A stretch of 64,000 nt of DNA, taken from the NCBI GenBank assembly GCA_963662525.1, contig OY759717.1, forward strand, positions 2,046,001 to 2,110,000, read 5' to 3'. The position numbers and the translations under genes were made by a program. Source of the stretch: CAZSDU01 sp963662525. GTDB taxonomy: Bacteria; Bacteroidota; Bacteroidia; Bacteroidales; FEN-979. Below are positions 53,901 to 62,442 of this stretch, in pieces. The notes under the pieces were generated by a model. It did no database searches and was not told where the DNA came from. It worked only from the letters and a program-made list of their open reading frames with translations. How positions within the stretch are numbered: the first letter of the stretch is position 1; each line of letters starts with the position of its first letter.

Positions 53901-54445
53901 ATGATCAGGTCTTTGGTCACCGGGTTATACTGGAAAGGGGTAATCCCGAGAATTACCACATCAACACCGCGGATTTGCTGAATTTCGGACATTTGAACCG
54001 GGGATTCAGGATAAAAAGCATTTCTTGTATAGACTTCCTGATTTTTTTGCAGGGGGAAATCCGGTTGTTTATCATTTGGAATTCTGGGAGCAGGCGCTAT
54101 TTCAATATTGTGTATTGTTTCGGTACGTTGTGATATAACCTGAAAGTGCGGAATGGACCCTGAAGGAATTGCAATATATCTTCCATTGCCGGGCAGGTTG
54201 GGCATTCCTTCGGCGTTAAATAGAAATGAACCGGGTATACTGATATTATTCATGGCTGTCCCTTCCACCATGACCGGGCTTAACTCGTATGTTTGGATGG
54301 AATGTACCACCTGAACAGAAGATGCACGGTTATTGGTAAGGTTAAAACCTGCATTTCCCCATGAATCAGGGTAAACATGCTGTTGTGCCTGAGCAAATAA
54401 TGTCAGGAATAATGATGTGCTTAGCAGGATAGAGATTTTTTTCAT
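50927..54445 (-). CDS. T9SS-secreted C25 (gingipain-family) cysteine peptidase with PKD/Ig domains
   Basis: The protein is 1172 residues with a signal peptide (ending near LFAQAQQ). A prodomain-like region is followed by the C25 domain (about 245-640), which begins CEYIIITPTGPAFLAWAD. It has the catalytic His in HRDHGYYGGW near 490 and the catalytic Cys in INCETGAYH near 525. PKD-like repeats follow (FTDLSGGNPESWQWSFPGG, FGDPASGGADTSY), then two bacterial Ig-type domains, and a type A T9SS domain (RLEVYPNPTSGKINLEISF). It should be an extracellular endopeptidase; specificity cannot be stated. It is 25 nt downstream of the second C25 gene. Confidence 0.9.
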   Translation of the reverse strand: MKKISILLSTSLFLTLFAQAQQHVYPDSWGNAGFNLTNNRASSVQVVHSIQTYELSPVMVEGTAMNNISIPGSFLFNAEGMPNLPGNGRYIAIPSGSIPHFQVISQRTETIHNIEIAPAPRIPNDKQPDFPLQKNQEVYTRNAFYPESPVQMSEIQQIRGVDVVILGITPFQYNPVTKDLIIYRDLKVEITFEGGNGQFGDIAYRSAWWDPIMQDNILNQESLPAVDYGKRLQSQLNSKGPRDNECEYIIITPTGPAFLAWADSIRRFRSQQGILTKVFTLDEVGGNTVSAIESFINNAYNSWTIKPAACLLLGDYGSDATNSIISPLLPHPDAFPDFASDNQYADVTGDKLPDVVFARIVANNETQLQVLVSKFLEYERNPPTDPMVYDKPISALGWQTERWFQLCSEIVGGFFKNTLAKNPRRINAIYDGNPSSIWSTASNTSAITNYFGVNGLQYIPATPAELGGWTGGNASKITSAIDSGAFILLHRDHGYYGGWGEPAYANSNISGLNNTVLPFVFSINCETGAYHRSAECFGEKFVRHTKNGHNAGALGIVCPSETSYSFVNDTFVWGMFDNMFPNFMPAYGTNPPSRGILPAFGQAAGKYFLQQSSWTSGASSYKVVTYNLFHMLGEAFQVVYSEVPTQLTVIHAPAIDYGSTSFPVEANEGALIALTVNDEIIATATGISGGPVDIAIPALTVGTQVLITVTKQNYYRYTDLVTVTSTLLVANFSASPSDLCTGSITDFTDLSGGNPESWQWSFPGGNPSSSTDHNPTGIIYSTAGDYDVTLTIQRTGSDPVSTTKTSYIHVLDLPEASFTSAISCPETASIFTDNSNPHGSTISNWVWTFGDPASGGADTSYIQNPTHTYAEPGTYQVSLLVTNAIGCPDDYSMQVIVPGLPGKAADPTGPALVCQGETSLEYNTTGAIDATSYSWHVAPVEAGTINGNETTATLDIAPDFFGSLSLQVNGVNDCGKGEFSAEYVVSVLATPVAPGKPNGADSVNLNKVSSSEFTIIEVADATSYSWAIAPEQAGTISGTALTGIVSWTPAFRGTANISVAAINQDCPGMVSENKEVTVYAPVGMGENGNFRLEVYPNPTSGKINLEISFERNISANITIFNAIGNIVFQEKNVSIAGQLYKSIDLAALPGGIYLLKLENGEISKSTRIVIGK

Positions 54446-54470
54446 AAGGGTTAAAGTTGAGGATTATCTA

Positions 54471-56828
54471 TTATTTTACAATCAGCATTTTATTAATTTC
54501 CCGGCCTGATCCTGGTAGAAGAGAGCAGGAATATACGCCTGGTTTAAGACCAGAGATATCGATAGCAATGGAATGATGCCCGGTGGTCTGCATTGGAAGT
54601 AAGGTTTCACGTACTATTTGACCCATAACATTGATCAAGCGTAGGTGAACATCACCTTGTTTTAAAAGATTGAAAGTAATGTTGATATTATCTGTGGCCG
54701 GATTCGGATAAATTCTAAACCCGCCAGCAATGATTTCATCAACCGAAACAAGGGGTGCCTGTGTAACAGTTACAACAACAGGTATAGCTCCAATAACGTT
54801 CACGGTGATATGGGCGGTACGGTAGAGTTCTTCCTGATTTGCAGTATATGAAGCGGTAATGGTTCCATTGCTGTTTCCCGAAGCGGTGACAGTGCACCAA
54901 ACGGCATCGCAGTTCGCTGTCCAGCCGGAAGTGGCAGTAACATTAAAATTAACATTGCCTGATTTATTGTCAACATCCTGGTTTGCAGGTAGTACCGTGA
55001 GTGAGGGTGTAACGGTCCAAATTTTTAAAGCCGGGTCACCCAGGGCATTGCAGTCATAGTGTACCCAACGTTGGGCCCCAGGTTCAAACTCTCCTGGAAG
55101 ACCAACCCAGGGGGCGGTTTTTATTTTCGACATCATATGTGCAGAACCCAGTTCTTTAATCTGATTTTCCAGGGTGTCATTATATAATGCACTGACAAAT
55201 TCACGTTGCAGATGTTGTGAAGGGCCATCAGTTGTTCCCTGATTAAACCAGCCAAACCGGGAATTAAAAACACCGGCAACACAGAAATTATTGATGGTGA
55301 CTGATTTTTCTGCAATACAATCAGAATAATCAAATGCTCCATCAATACAACCCTGGGTATAAATCAGTGCAAAATTGTGGTTGACCCCATTGACCTGTGA
55401 GAAATTCTGATTGTTAACATCGCTAAGTCCCATTCTCATCATGTAATCATAATTGGAATGACCCAGGTGATGAATAAAAGAGGTGCCCTGATTAATGCCG
55501 GCAATGAGTTCGCTTTTGTCCCAGTCGTAACCCGGAATATCATAAAGTCTGGTAATTGTATTATAGGCAGATGGGATGCCATGGGTGAAATATCCGTTAT
55601 CATTATGGTCATCGATCAACAGTTCCATATAATCACTTCCATAGGTGGGAGGAGGGCTGTATAAATACTCGCCGGCCATATAAGGTTTGGTGAATTCTCC
55701 CAGGACAGGATACTTCTGATAAAATACGGATTTATGAACCATATGCTTCAGTTCAGTGATGGAACTAAAGGGGAAACGTGCCAGGGATACATCGGGTAAA
55801 AGGTCATCTTCTCCGGGTTCTCCCCAGCGGTTATCATGCCCTCCGGCCATTGTACTGTCGTTCCATTCCCCATCCAGGGCCGAATAATAAATATCGGCGG
55901 GAATGTTATAGTCTTCCTGATCAGGGTCGGAGATAGCATAACAATAAAAACCACGGAAAGGAACATGTTCAACATCTCCTCCAAGCAATACATATTCAAT
56001 GCCACTGGATGTTACTTCCTGCCTGATATAGTTTCTGATTTTTTGCTGAAGATCATGGCCGGCAATATTGGCATCAATATATTCGGTAGCTGTGACCTGG
56101 CTTTGAATGCCTGTTTCGGCATAATAGTCAACCAATGAATCGAAAGTACTGATAAACTGTTCCGGTGTGATGATCAGGTACTGATAAGTTGCCGGATTCT
56201 TTGATTTATCAGGATAAAGACTGATCATTTCCGGATTTTGTGCGAAAAGATGTACCCTTTTAAGAGCGTAATCAGAAGCAGACAGAAGTTCCATTGCCTG
56301 TGTGGCTTTTGGACTTGGTTTTGTTGAAATCCGGATGGTTACCTTGGTGAAATATGAAAGGGTCTTTGCAGCGGGGTTATAGGTCATTGGTGTAAAAGCA
56401 GATAAGGCAAAGGCAAACCCATTCATGTACTGGGTGGTTATTTGTACAGAGGGGCTCGTGGGATATTTTCCATTAAAACGATAAAGGGCTTCATTTTTAA
56501 TGAATTTGCCAGGCTCATTTTTTGAAAGAGGCTGTGAATACTGTTGAGGATAAATATCATAAGTCCCAGGTATCTGGATTTCATTTTCAGTGATTACTTC
56601 AATCCCCGTGGCCATTTCACCCGGCGGAAGCAGTATTGCAACTGCATGATAGGGCATTACAGGCTCTCCTGGTTTTGCACTTAATGTTGTATTGCCGAAG
56701 GTGACATTTTGAAAATTGCCGATTTGATTCACCTTGTAATTGCTGAAATAATAAACTTTTTCAACACTACCGGCCAGACTTGTAAAAGTCAGAAATAATG
56801 CTAGAAGGGTAATTCCGGGAAGTTTCAT
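54471..56828 (-). CDS. T9SS-secreted C25 cysteine peptidase with BACON domain
   Basis: The protein is 785 residues with a signal peptide (ending near SLAGS). An N-terminal prodomain-like beta region (about 20-205) precedes the C25 peptidase domain (YQYLIITPEQF near 215). This has GGDVEHVPFRG, the catalytic His in HHLGHSNY near 455 and the catalytic Cys in TQGCIDGAF near 493. A BACON-like domain (about 605-690; VTATSGWTANCDAVWCTV) and a type A T9SS domain (FRIYPNPATDNINITFNL) follow. It is shorter than the adjacent C25 protein and lacks its PKD domains. The two are transcribed together, this one first. Confidence 0.9.
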   Translation of the reverse strand: MKLPGITLLALFLTFTSLAGSVEKVYYFSNYKVNQIGNFQNVTFGNTTLSAKPGEPVMPYHAVAILLPPGEMATGIEVITENEIQIPGTYDIYPQQYSQPLSKNEPGKFIKNEALYRFNGKYPTSPSVQITTQYMNGFAFALSAFTPMTYNPAAKTLSYFTKVTIRISTKPSPKATQAMELLSASDYALKRVHLFAQNPEMISLYPDKSKNPATYQYLIITPEQFISTFDSLVDYYAETGIQSQVTATEYIDANIAGHDLQQKIRNYIRQEVTSSGIEYVLLGGDVEHVPFRGFYCYAISDPDQEDYNIPADIYYSALDGEWNDSTMAGGHDNRWGEPGEDDLLPDVSLARFPFSSITELKHMVHKSVFYQKYPVLGEFTKPYMAGEYLYSPPPTYGSDYMELLIDDHNDNGYFTHGIPSAYNTITRLYDIPGYDWDKSELIAGINQGTSFIHHLGHSNYDYMMRMGLSDVNNQNFSQVNGVNHNFALIYTQGCIDGAFDYSDCIAEKSVTINNFCVAGVFNSRFGWFNQGTTDGPSQHLQREFVSALYNDTLENQIKELGSAHMMSKIKTAPWVGLPGEFEPGAQRWVHYDCNALGDPALKIWTVTPSLTVLPANQDVDNKSGNVNFNVTATSGWTANCDAVWCTVTASGNSNGTITASYTANQEELYRTAHITVNVIGAIPVVVTVTQAPLVSVDEIIAGGFRIYPNPATDNINITFNLLKQGDVHLRLINVMGQIVRETLLPMQTTGHHSIAIDISGLKPGVYSCSLLPGSGREINKMLIVK

Positions 56829-56887
56829 AGTATGCTTTTATTGAACAAGACAAAGGTACTAAAAAAATGGTTGCATGTTAGGGTAAA

Positions 56888-56923
56888 TAAAAAAGAAGCC
56901 ACCTTTTAGGGGTGGCTTCTTTT
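56888..56923 (-). terminator. Intrinsic terminator after the Omp28-like gene
   Basis: AAAAGAAGCCACC (56891-56903) pairs perfectly with GGTGGCTTCTTTT (56911-56923) around a 7-nt loop, with a T-rich tail on the minus strand. It should separate the Omp28-like gene from the C25 pair. Confidence 0.88.
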
Positions 56924-56942
56924 CAGAAAACAAATAAAATAA

Positions 56943-58211
56943 TTAATTAATGATTACCTTTTTCACTGTTTTATTTCCTTCTGTTTCGACCATGACAAAA
57001 TATAATCCCTTGGCAACATTGCTCAGGTCGATTTGTTTGGTATATCTTCCGTTAAAGGAAACTCCGGATTCCTGATAAACAGGAAGATTGATGGAGTTAA
57101 GAACAGCAATATTCACATTCACGGTTTTGCCGCTGTAAATATCAAGTGTGAACAGGCCATTGCTGGGGTTCGGGGAAACTGTTGTTTTAATCAGGGCCTG
57201 ATTTTCCTGAACGCCCACCGGGTATTTTACTTCAATATACTGAGTTTTGGTGAGGGTGTCGATCTGGCCGCCCCTGTTAACGATCAGGGTTACATCATAA
57301 TGGCCTGAATCTGCATAGGAAACAGTCGGATTAGTATCTGTAGATGCTTCGGGAGTCCCGCCGGGGAAAAGCCATTGGTATGTTTCAGGAGCATCCATAT
57401 AACCTCCTGTTGTAGCATTGGTAAAGGTAACAGGCTGGGTAATAAGCACAGAAGATTCTGAAGCGGAAAATTCAGGAGCCAGATCAATAACAGCCCTTTT
57501 CATACCATTTAATACTTCTTTGGCAGTCATATCTTCAACGAAAGCGATTATTTCACAATCTTCTGTTGGCCATGCGGCATCCAGTGTGAAATTCATAGTA
57601 ATGGTCGCGGTATCGCTAGCCGAAAAATCAACAGTAGTCCCACTTGCATTCGGAAGCATCAGTCGATTAACATAATTGAGAACATGCTGACCCTGCCAGT
57701 TATAGGCAATATGTGACTGGGTTACCACAAATAACATTTTAAGGTTGGTTGAAGTGATGTCGCCAACTTTCACCATGGTGATTACAGCCGTGTAATCAAG
57801 ACCTGTATTGGTAACATCCATGGTCATATACATGGGAGATGCTTTTGCAATGCGGATATTGTATTTAGGGAGGTAAGTTGTGTACATACTCTGGGTATGG
57901 TTTCCGCCGACAACTTTCAGCTTTACATCGAAAAATGCTCCGGGATTTCCACCAGGGGCCAAGGTGGTAGAACGGGCATTGGATTCCGGAGTGTCATACG
58001 GGTCATTCCCTTGCCAGGAGTTATGATGTTCAATAACTGCGACGAACTTCCCGTTTGCTAAAAGATCTTCAGCTCCCATGGCTGCACCGGGGCAATAAGT
58101 ACATAATGTGCTGGTTGTAATTTCCAGAACAACCATCTGACGGGGGACATCCTGAGCTTTTACGATGAAAATGCACAGAAAAAATATCCCAAAAAGTAAA
58201 AGTTTTTTCAT
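56943..58211 (-). CDS. Omp28-like T9SS protein with thioredoxin-like CxxC and PKD domain
   Basis: The 422-residue protein has a signal peptide (1-19, ending VKAQ). An Omp28-related thioredoxin-like domain (about 21-240) starts VVLEITTSTLCTYCPGAA, with C37 and C40. A PKD domain (about 250-325; YQWLFPGGTPEASTDTNPTV) and a T9SS type A sorting domain (TTVSPNPSNGLFTLDIYSG) follow. It should be surface-exposed. The CxxC could be redox-active or purely structural. It precedes the two C25 genes on the same strand but is separated from them by a strong terminator. Confidence 0.87.
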   Translation of the reverse strand: MKKLLLFGIFFLCIFIVKAQDVPRQMVVLEITTSTLCTYCPGAAMGAEDLLANGKFVAVIEHHNSWQGNDPYDTPESNARSTTLAPGGNPGAFFDVKLKVVGGNHTQSMYTTYLPKYNIRIAKASPMYMTMDVTNTGLDYTAVITMVKVGDITSTNLKMLFVVTQSHIAYNWQGQHVLNYVNRLMLPNASGTTVDFSASDTATITMNFTLDAAWPTEDCEIIAFVEDMTAKEVLNGMKRAVIDLAPEFSASESSVLITQPVTFTNATTGGYMDAPETYQWLFPGGTPEASTDTNPTVSYADSGHYDVTLIVNRGGQIDTLTKTQYIEVKYPVGVQENQALIKTTVSPNPSNGLFTLDIYSGKTVNVNIAVLNSINLPVYQESGVSFNGRYTKQIDLSNVAKGLYFVMVETEGNKTVKKVIIN

Positions 58212-58346
58212 AGGGTTAGGGTTGTTGGTTAAAAATCATCTTAATTGTTAGGGACAAAAATACAATAAAAAATAATCGGAACAAGAAATTCTTGAAAAGA
58301 AAATAAATTTATCAATATTTGTATATGTGTTACTCATGCTTTTATT

Positions 58347-59450
58347 CTATCGGTCAAGCGTATGTATCGCATAGGCGTAAGCCCCGATGGATACGGCCCT
58401 GGATGTTCCCAAACGGGAAATGCCCACTCCCGTTTTTTTGTTAGGGTCGTAAAGAACCTTACAAGGGCTGAATGGAACGGAAATTTCATGACGGGCTGGA
58501 GAGAGAAATGCATCAAGTTGGACAGGATCTTCAAGGTTAAAGGCAATGATTTCCATGCGTTCCAGTAATTGGCCGGAGATCGTTTCAAATGGATGATTCA
58601 TTTCATCCACCAAGCGGGAAAGGAAGAGCGGGTGGGCCCCTGACAAACCCCCTCCGATCACCACCAATCCATCGAGCAGGGTAATGGCATTAGCGAAAGC
58701 ATCTGCAGCATTTAAAGCAAATGCTTCGTATGCTTTAATTGCAGCTTCTTTATTCCCCTTGAGTTTTCCCATACCAATTTCAAAAATTTCCTTAGGATCA
58801 GGACAACTACCTATATTTATGCCTGCATAATTGGCATATTCTCTTTGTAATCCCCTTATGCTGACACTTTCTTCCACATCGAAATTTTTAAAAGTGCGGT
58901 TCCGCATACGGTTAATTTCTCCTCCTGAGGAATTATCTCCAAAAAGCAAGCCATCCCGGGTAACAATCCCTCCTCCGAAGCCTGTTCCGAATGTTGCCCC
59001 GAAAAGGTTCCGGTATCGTTTCGGGTTTCCTGCTTCCTCCAGTTTCTGGTTGATTTCTGGTAATAATCCGGAAATGGCTTCACCGTAAGCAAAAAGGTCA
59101 CCATCGTTATTGATGAATACAGGAAGATTAAATTGCTCCGACAACATAGGCCCCAATGCCACCCCGCCTTTAAAAAAAGGAAGGTTCTGCAGGTCACCGA
59201 TGATGCCGTTTTCATAATCGGCAGGACCGGGAAATGCAAAACTGATGGCTACCGGTTTGTGTACCAGTTTGAACTCCACTTCCCTGAATCCCTGGATAAT
59301 GGTTTTCAGCACAGCTTCCAGGTTTTCTCCCTTGGCAGAAAGGATGATGGGTTCCAGAATTTCTTTTTCAGCCTGAACGGCATTAAACACCAGGTTGGTA
59401 CCTCCCGCATCGAGGGTCATTACGGTTCGGGAATCGTGTTTGTAGGTCAT
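58347..59450 (-). CDS. ROK-family sugar kinase
   Basis: The 367-residue protein has the ROK ATP-binding opening LDAGGTN (13-19), INNDGDLFAYGEA, GTGFGGGIV and VIGGGLSGAHPLF. The usual Cys-rich ROK zinc motif is not obvious. It is longer than most glucokinases because of an insert after GEINRMRNR (about 180-230). It probably phosphorylates glucose, fructose or a related sugar; ROK members can also be regulators, but no DNA-binding N-terminus is present. It lies alone between the T9SS cluster and polA. Confidence 0.83.
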   Translation of the reverse strand: MTYKHDSRTVMTLDAGGTNLVFNAVQAEKEILEPIILSAKGENLEAVLKTIIQGFREVEFKLVHKPVAISFAFPGPADYENGIIGDLQNLPFFKGGVALGPMLSEQFNLPVFINNDGDLFAYGEAISGLLPEINQKLEEAGNPKRYRNLFGATFGTGFGGGIVTRDGLLFGDNSSGGEINRMRNRTFKNFDVEESVSIRGLQREYANYAGINIGSCPDPKEIFEIGMGKLKGNKEAAIKAYEAFALNAADAFANAITLLDGLVVIGGGLSGAHPLFLSRLVDEMNHPFETISGQLLERMEIIAFNLEDPVQLDAFLSPARHEISVPFSPCKVLYDPNKKTGVGISRLGTSRAVSIGAYAYAIHTLDR

Positions 59451-59463
59451 AAGGGTAATTTAA

Positions 59464-59511
59464 GTGACAAGGTGACAAAGTAACAGAGTAACAGAGTAAC
59501 AAAGTAATAAA
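59464..59511. repeat. 8-bp tandem repeat (GTAACAGA-like)
   Basis: GTGACAAG-GTGACAAA-GTAACAGA-GTAACAGA-GTAACAAA-GTAATAAA runs between the ROK and polA genes. A second, unrelated 8-bp array follows 11 bases later. Confidence 0.8.
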
Positions 59512-59522
59512 GAACATTAACT

Positions 59523-59562
59523 CGCCAGTTCACCAGCTCACCAACTCACCAGCTCACCAACT
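59523..59562. repeat. 8-bp tandem repeat (CACCAGCT/CACCAACT), copy 2
   Basis: Five units (first CGCCAGTT) end 1 nt before the polA stop codon. The units are identical to those at 36111-36150. Confidence 0.85.
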
Positions 59563-59563
59563 T

Positions 59564-62317
59564 CTAATGTGCTTCCAGCCAGTTATTTCCGGTATTCATT
59601 TCCACAAGAACCGGGACATCCAGGTGTATGGCATTCTGCATTCCTGCTAAAACCAGGAGTTTCAATATATCCAGTTCTTCTTTATGCGCATCAAAAACAA
59701 GTTCATCGTGAACCTGCAATATCATCCTTGATTTTAACTGTTTATTTTCAATTTCCCTGAAAATATTGATCATGGCAATTTTGATCATGTCTGCGGCGGT
59801 CCCCTGTATCGGCGCATTGATGGCATTTCTTTCCGCGAATCCACGCACCGTAGCATTACCGGAATTGATGTCGCGGAGATATCGCCTTCGCTTCATCATG
59901 GTTTCAACAAATCCGTTGCTTTTTGCTGAGGCAATGGTGCTGTCCATGTAATTTTTAATCCCGGGATATTTAATAAAATACTGATGGATGATCTCTGCTG
60001 CTTCCTTACGGGGAATATTGAGCCGTTCCGACAGTCCGAAGGCAGAAATGCCATAAATAATGCCGAAATTGACCATTTTGGCATTTCTTCGCATTTCCCT
60101 TGTAACGGATTCAAGACCGACGCCATATACTTTGGACGCTGTGGCGGAATGGATATCCAGTCCTGCATTGAAATCGGTAATCATGCCCGGATCTTTGCTC
60201 AAATGGGCAATGATGCGGAGTTCAATTTGAGAATAATCGGCAGATAAAAGGCTGAAATGCTGATTTCGGGGAATAAATGCTTTACGGATTTCCCGGCCTT
60301 TCTCGGTGCGTATTGGGATATTCTGCAGATTGGGATTATTTGAGCTGAGGCGTCCGGTTGCTGCCACAGCCTGGTTGTAGGAAGTATGCACACGGCCATC
60401 CCTGGGATTGATCAGGGCAGGTAAAACATCCACATAAGTGGATTTTAATTTGGTCAGGGATCGGTATTCAAGTATTTTCCCGATGATCGGATGTTTGTGT
60501 TCCATCCTGGCCAGAACATCCTCAGCCGTTGAATTCTGCTTCGTTTTTGTCTGTTTCGGATTGTCAACGATTTTCAGTTTATCATAAAGGATATCACCAA
60601 GTTGTTTCGGGGAAGCGATGTTGAATGTTGTACCGGCATCCTGATGAATGGCCTCCTCCAACACTTTGATTTCTTTTTCAAGTTCCGTGGAAAAATCATT
60701 CAGTGTCTGCGGATCTATCCGTACACCATCCGCTTCCATGGAAGCCAGGACAGGAATCAAAGGAACTTCAATGGTGTCAAAAAGCTCCCTAGTTTCAGTT
60801 TCGGCAAGCAAAGGAGTGAAAACTTTTTTTAACTGCCAGGTGATATCGGCATCTTCGGCTGCATATTCTTTGAGGGTTTCCGTATCAACGGTGCGCATGC
60901 TGAGCTGCTGCTGTCCTTTCTTTCCAATCAGTGTTTCAATGGGCACCGGCTTATAGTTCAGATAAGTCTCGGCCAGGTAATCCATACCATGCCGCATATC
61001 CGGCTGAATGAGATAATGAGCCAGCATGGTATCAAACAAAGGTCCCTTGACATGAATATCGTACCATCTCAGGATGGAGATGTCAAATTTCAGGTTCTGT
61101 CCAGTTTTTTCAATGGTTTTATTTTCCAGTACTCCTTTGAATTCGGAAACGATCTCAAGCGTTTCCTGATAATTTTCTGGAAATGGAACATACCAGGCCT
61201 GATGTGCTTGCCAGGCAAACGACATGCCGACCAGTTCAGCGTTGTTGGGATCCACACCGGTTGTCTCCGTGTCGAAACAAATTGAGGACTGAGCTTCCAG
61301 CAGGGCAACAAGGTCCTTTCGTTTTTCCGGGGTATCAGCAAGAAAATAGGCATGTTTAGTTGACTGGATATCGGATGCCGGAGGACGGATGCCGGTTAGT
61401 TCTGATTCCTGCTTGCTTCCCGAACGCTCCATTGTCGACACCCAGGTGGTGACCCTTTGAGCAAAGGCCCTGAATTCAAGTTCGTCAAATAGCCGCTTTA
61501 AACGCTCCATATCCGGAGCTTCCATGATCAGCTTGTGTTCATCGAATTCGATAGGAACATCCAGGATGATGGTGGCAAGCATTTTCGACATCATTGCCTG
61601 ATCCTGAAAATCGATGACTTTCTGCCGGAGTTTTTCATTGCTTATCTTATCTGCATTGGCGATCATGTTTTCGACAGAATCAAATTCAGACAGCAGTTTT
61701 TTGGCAGTAACTTCACCCACACCGGGGATTCCGGGGATATTATCGGAAGCATCACCCCAGAGCCCCAGCAGATCAATTACCTGCTCCGGCCTTTTAATGC
61801 TGAACTTTTCACACACTTCCCTGATTCCAAGAATTTCAGAATCATTACCGAATTTGCCCGGTTTATAGATGAACGTCTTATCGCTGACGAGTTGTCCGAA
61901 ATCCTTGTCGGGAGTCATCATGTAGGTAATGAACCCGCTTTTTTCTGCCTTTTTTGCCAGGGTTCCGATCACATCATCGGCCTCGTAACCATCGACGAAC
62001 AAGGTGGGAATGTTAAAGCCTTCAATCAGTTCATGGATATATGGCAGGGATTTGATGATGTCTTCCGGTGTTTCCTGCCGGTGTGCCTTATAGGCTTCAA
62101 ACCCAACTTTCCTGACGGTCGGGGCCAGGGTGTCGAAGGCAACCCCGATATGCGTAGGCTTCTCGTTTTTCAACAGCTCGAACAGTACATTAGCGAAACC
62201 GAAAATAGCTGAAGTATTGAATCCCCTGGAGTTTACCCGGGGATTTTTATTGAATGCAAAATAAGCCCGGTAAATAAGGGCCATGGCATCAAGGAGGAAT
62301 AGTTTTTTTTCTTTCAT
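59564..62317 (-). CDS. polA: DNA polymerase I
   Basis: The 917-residue protein has the three standard domains. The 5'-3' nuclease (about 1-300) includes FLLDAMALIYRAYFAF, DGYEADDVIGTL and GIPGVGEVTAKKLL. The 3'-5' exonuclease (about 320-510) has its acidic residues intact in CFDTETTG and EYAAEDADITW. The polymerase (about 540-917) has DYSQIELRI and QVHDELVFD. It fills gaps and removes RNA primers. A minus-strand TTG-N18-TAACTTTG promoter lies at 62333-62361. Confidence 0.98.
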   Translation of the reverse strand: MKEKKLFLLDAMALIYRAYFAFNKNPRVNSRGFNTSAIFGFANVLFELLKNEKPTHIGVAFDTLAPTVRKVGFEAYKAHRQETPEDIIKSLPYIHELIEGFNIPTLFVDGYEADDVIGTLAKKAEKSGFITYMMTPDKDFGQLVSDKTFIYKPGKFGNDSEILGIREVCEKFSIKRPEQVIDLLGLWGDASDNIPGIPGVGEVTAKKLLSEFDSVENMIANADKISNEKLRQKVIDFQDQAMMSKMLATIILDVPIEFDEHKLIMEAPDMERLKRLFDELEFRAFAQRVTTWVSTMERSGSKQESELTGIRPPASDIQSTKHAYFLADTPEKRKDLVALLEAQSSICFDTETTGVDPNNAELVGMSFAWQAHQAWYVPFPENYQETLEIVSEFKGVLENKTIEKTGQNLKFDISILRWYDIHVKGPLFDTMLAHYLIQPDMRHGMDYLAETYLNYKPVPIETLIGKKGQQQLSMRTVDTETLKEYAAEDADITWQLKKVFTPLLAETETRELFDTIEVPLIPVLASMEADGVRIDPQTLNDFSTELEKEIKVLEEAIHQDAGTTFNIASPKQLGDILYDKLKIVDNPKQTKTKQNSTAEDVLARMEHKHPIIGKILEYRSLTKLKSTYVDVLPALINPRDGRVHTSYNQAVAATGRLSSNNPNLQNIPIRTEKGREIRKAFIPRNQHFSLLSADYSQIELRIIAHLSKDPGMITDFNAGLDIHSATASKVYGVGLESVTREMRRNAKMVNFGIIYGISAFGLSERLNIPRKEAAEIIHQYFIKYPGIKNYMDSTIASAKSNGFVETMMKRRRYLRDINSGNATVRGFAERNAINAPIQGTAADMIKIAMINIFREIENKQLKSRMILQVHDELVFDAHKEELDILKLLVLAGMQNAIHLDVPVLVEMNTGNNWLEAH

Positions 62318-62332
62318 ACAGGTTAATCAGCG

Positions 62333-62361
62333 CAAAGTTAAGACTTCTACGAACTTAACAA
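62333..62361 (-). promoter_or_regulatory. Promoter for polA
   Basis: On the minus strand TAACTTTG (complement of 62333-62340) is preceded after 18 nt by TTG (62359-62361). This is close to the Bacteroidota consensus, and the start codon is 15 nt downstream of the -7 box. Confidence 0.45.
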
Positions 62362-62442
62362 TCTATTGTTTAAATCTTCCTTTTCAAAACCGTGAAATCG
62401 GCTATTTCTTGGTTACTTTTGACCGGACTCAAAAAATCTTCT

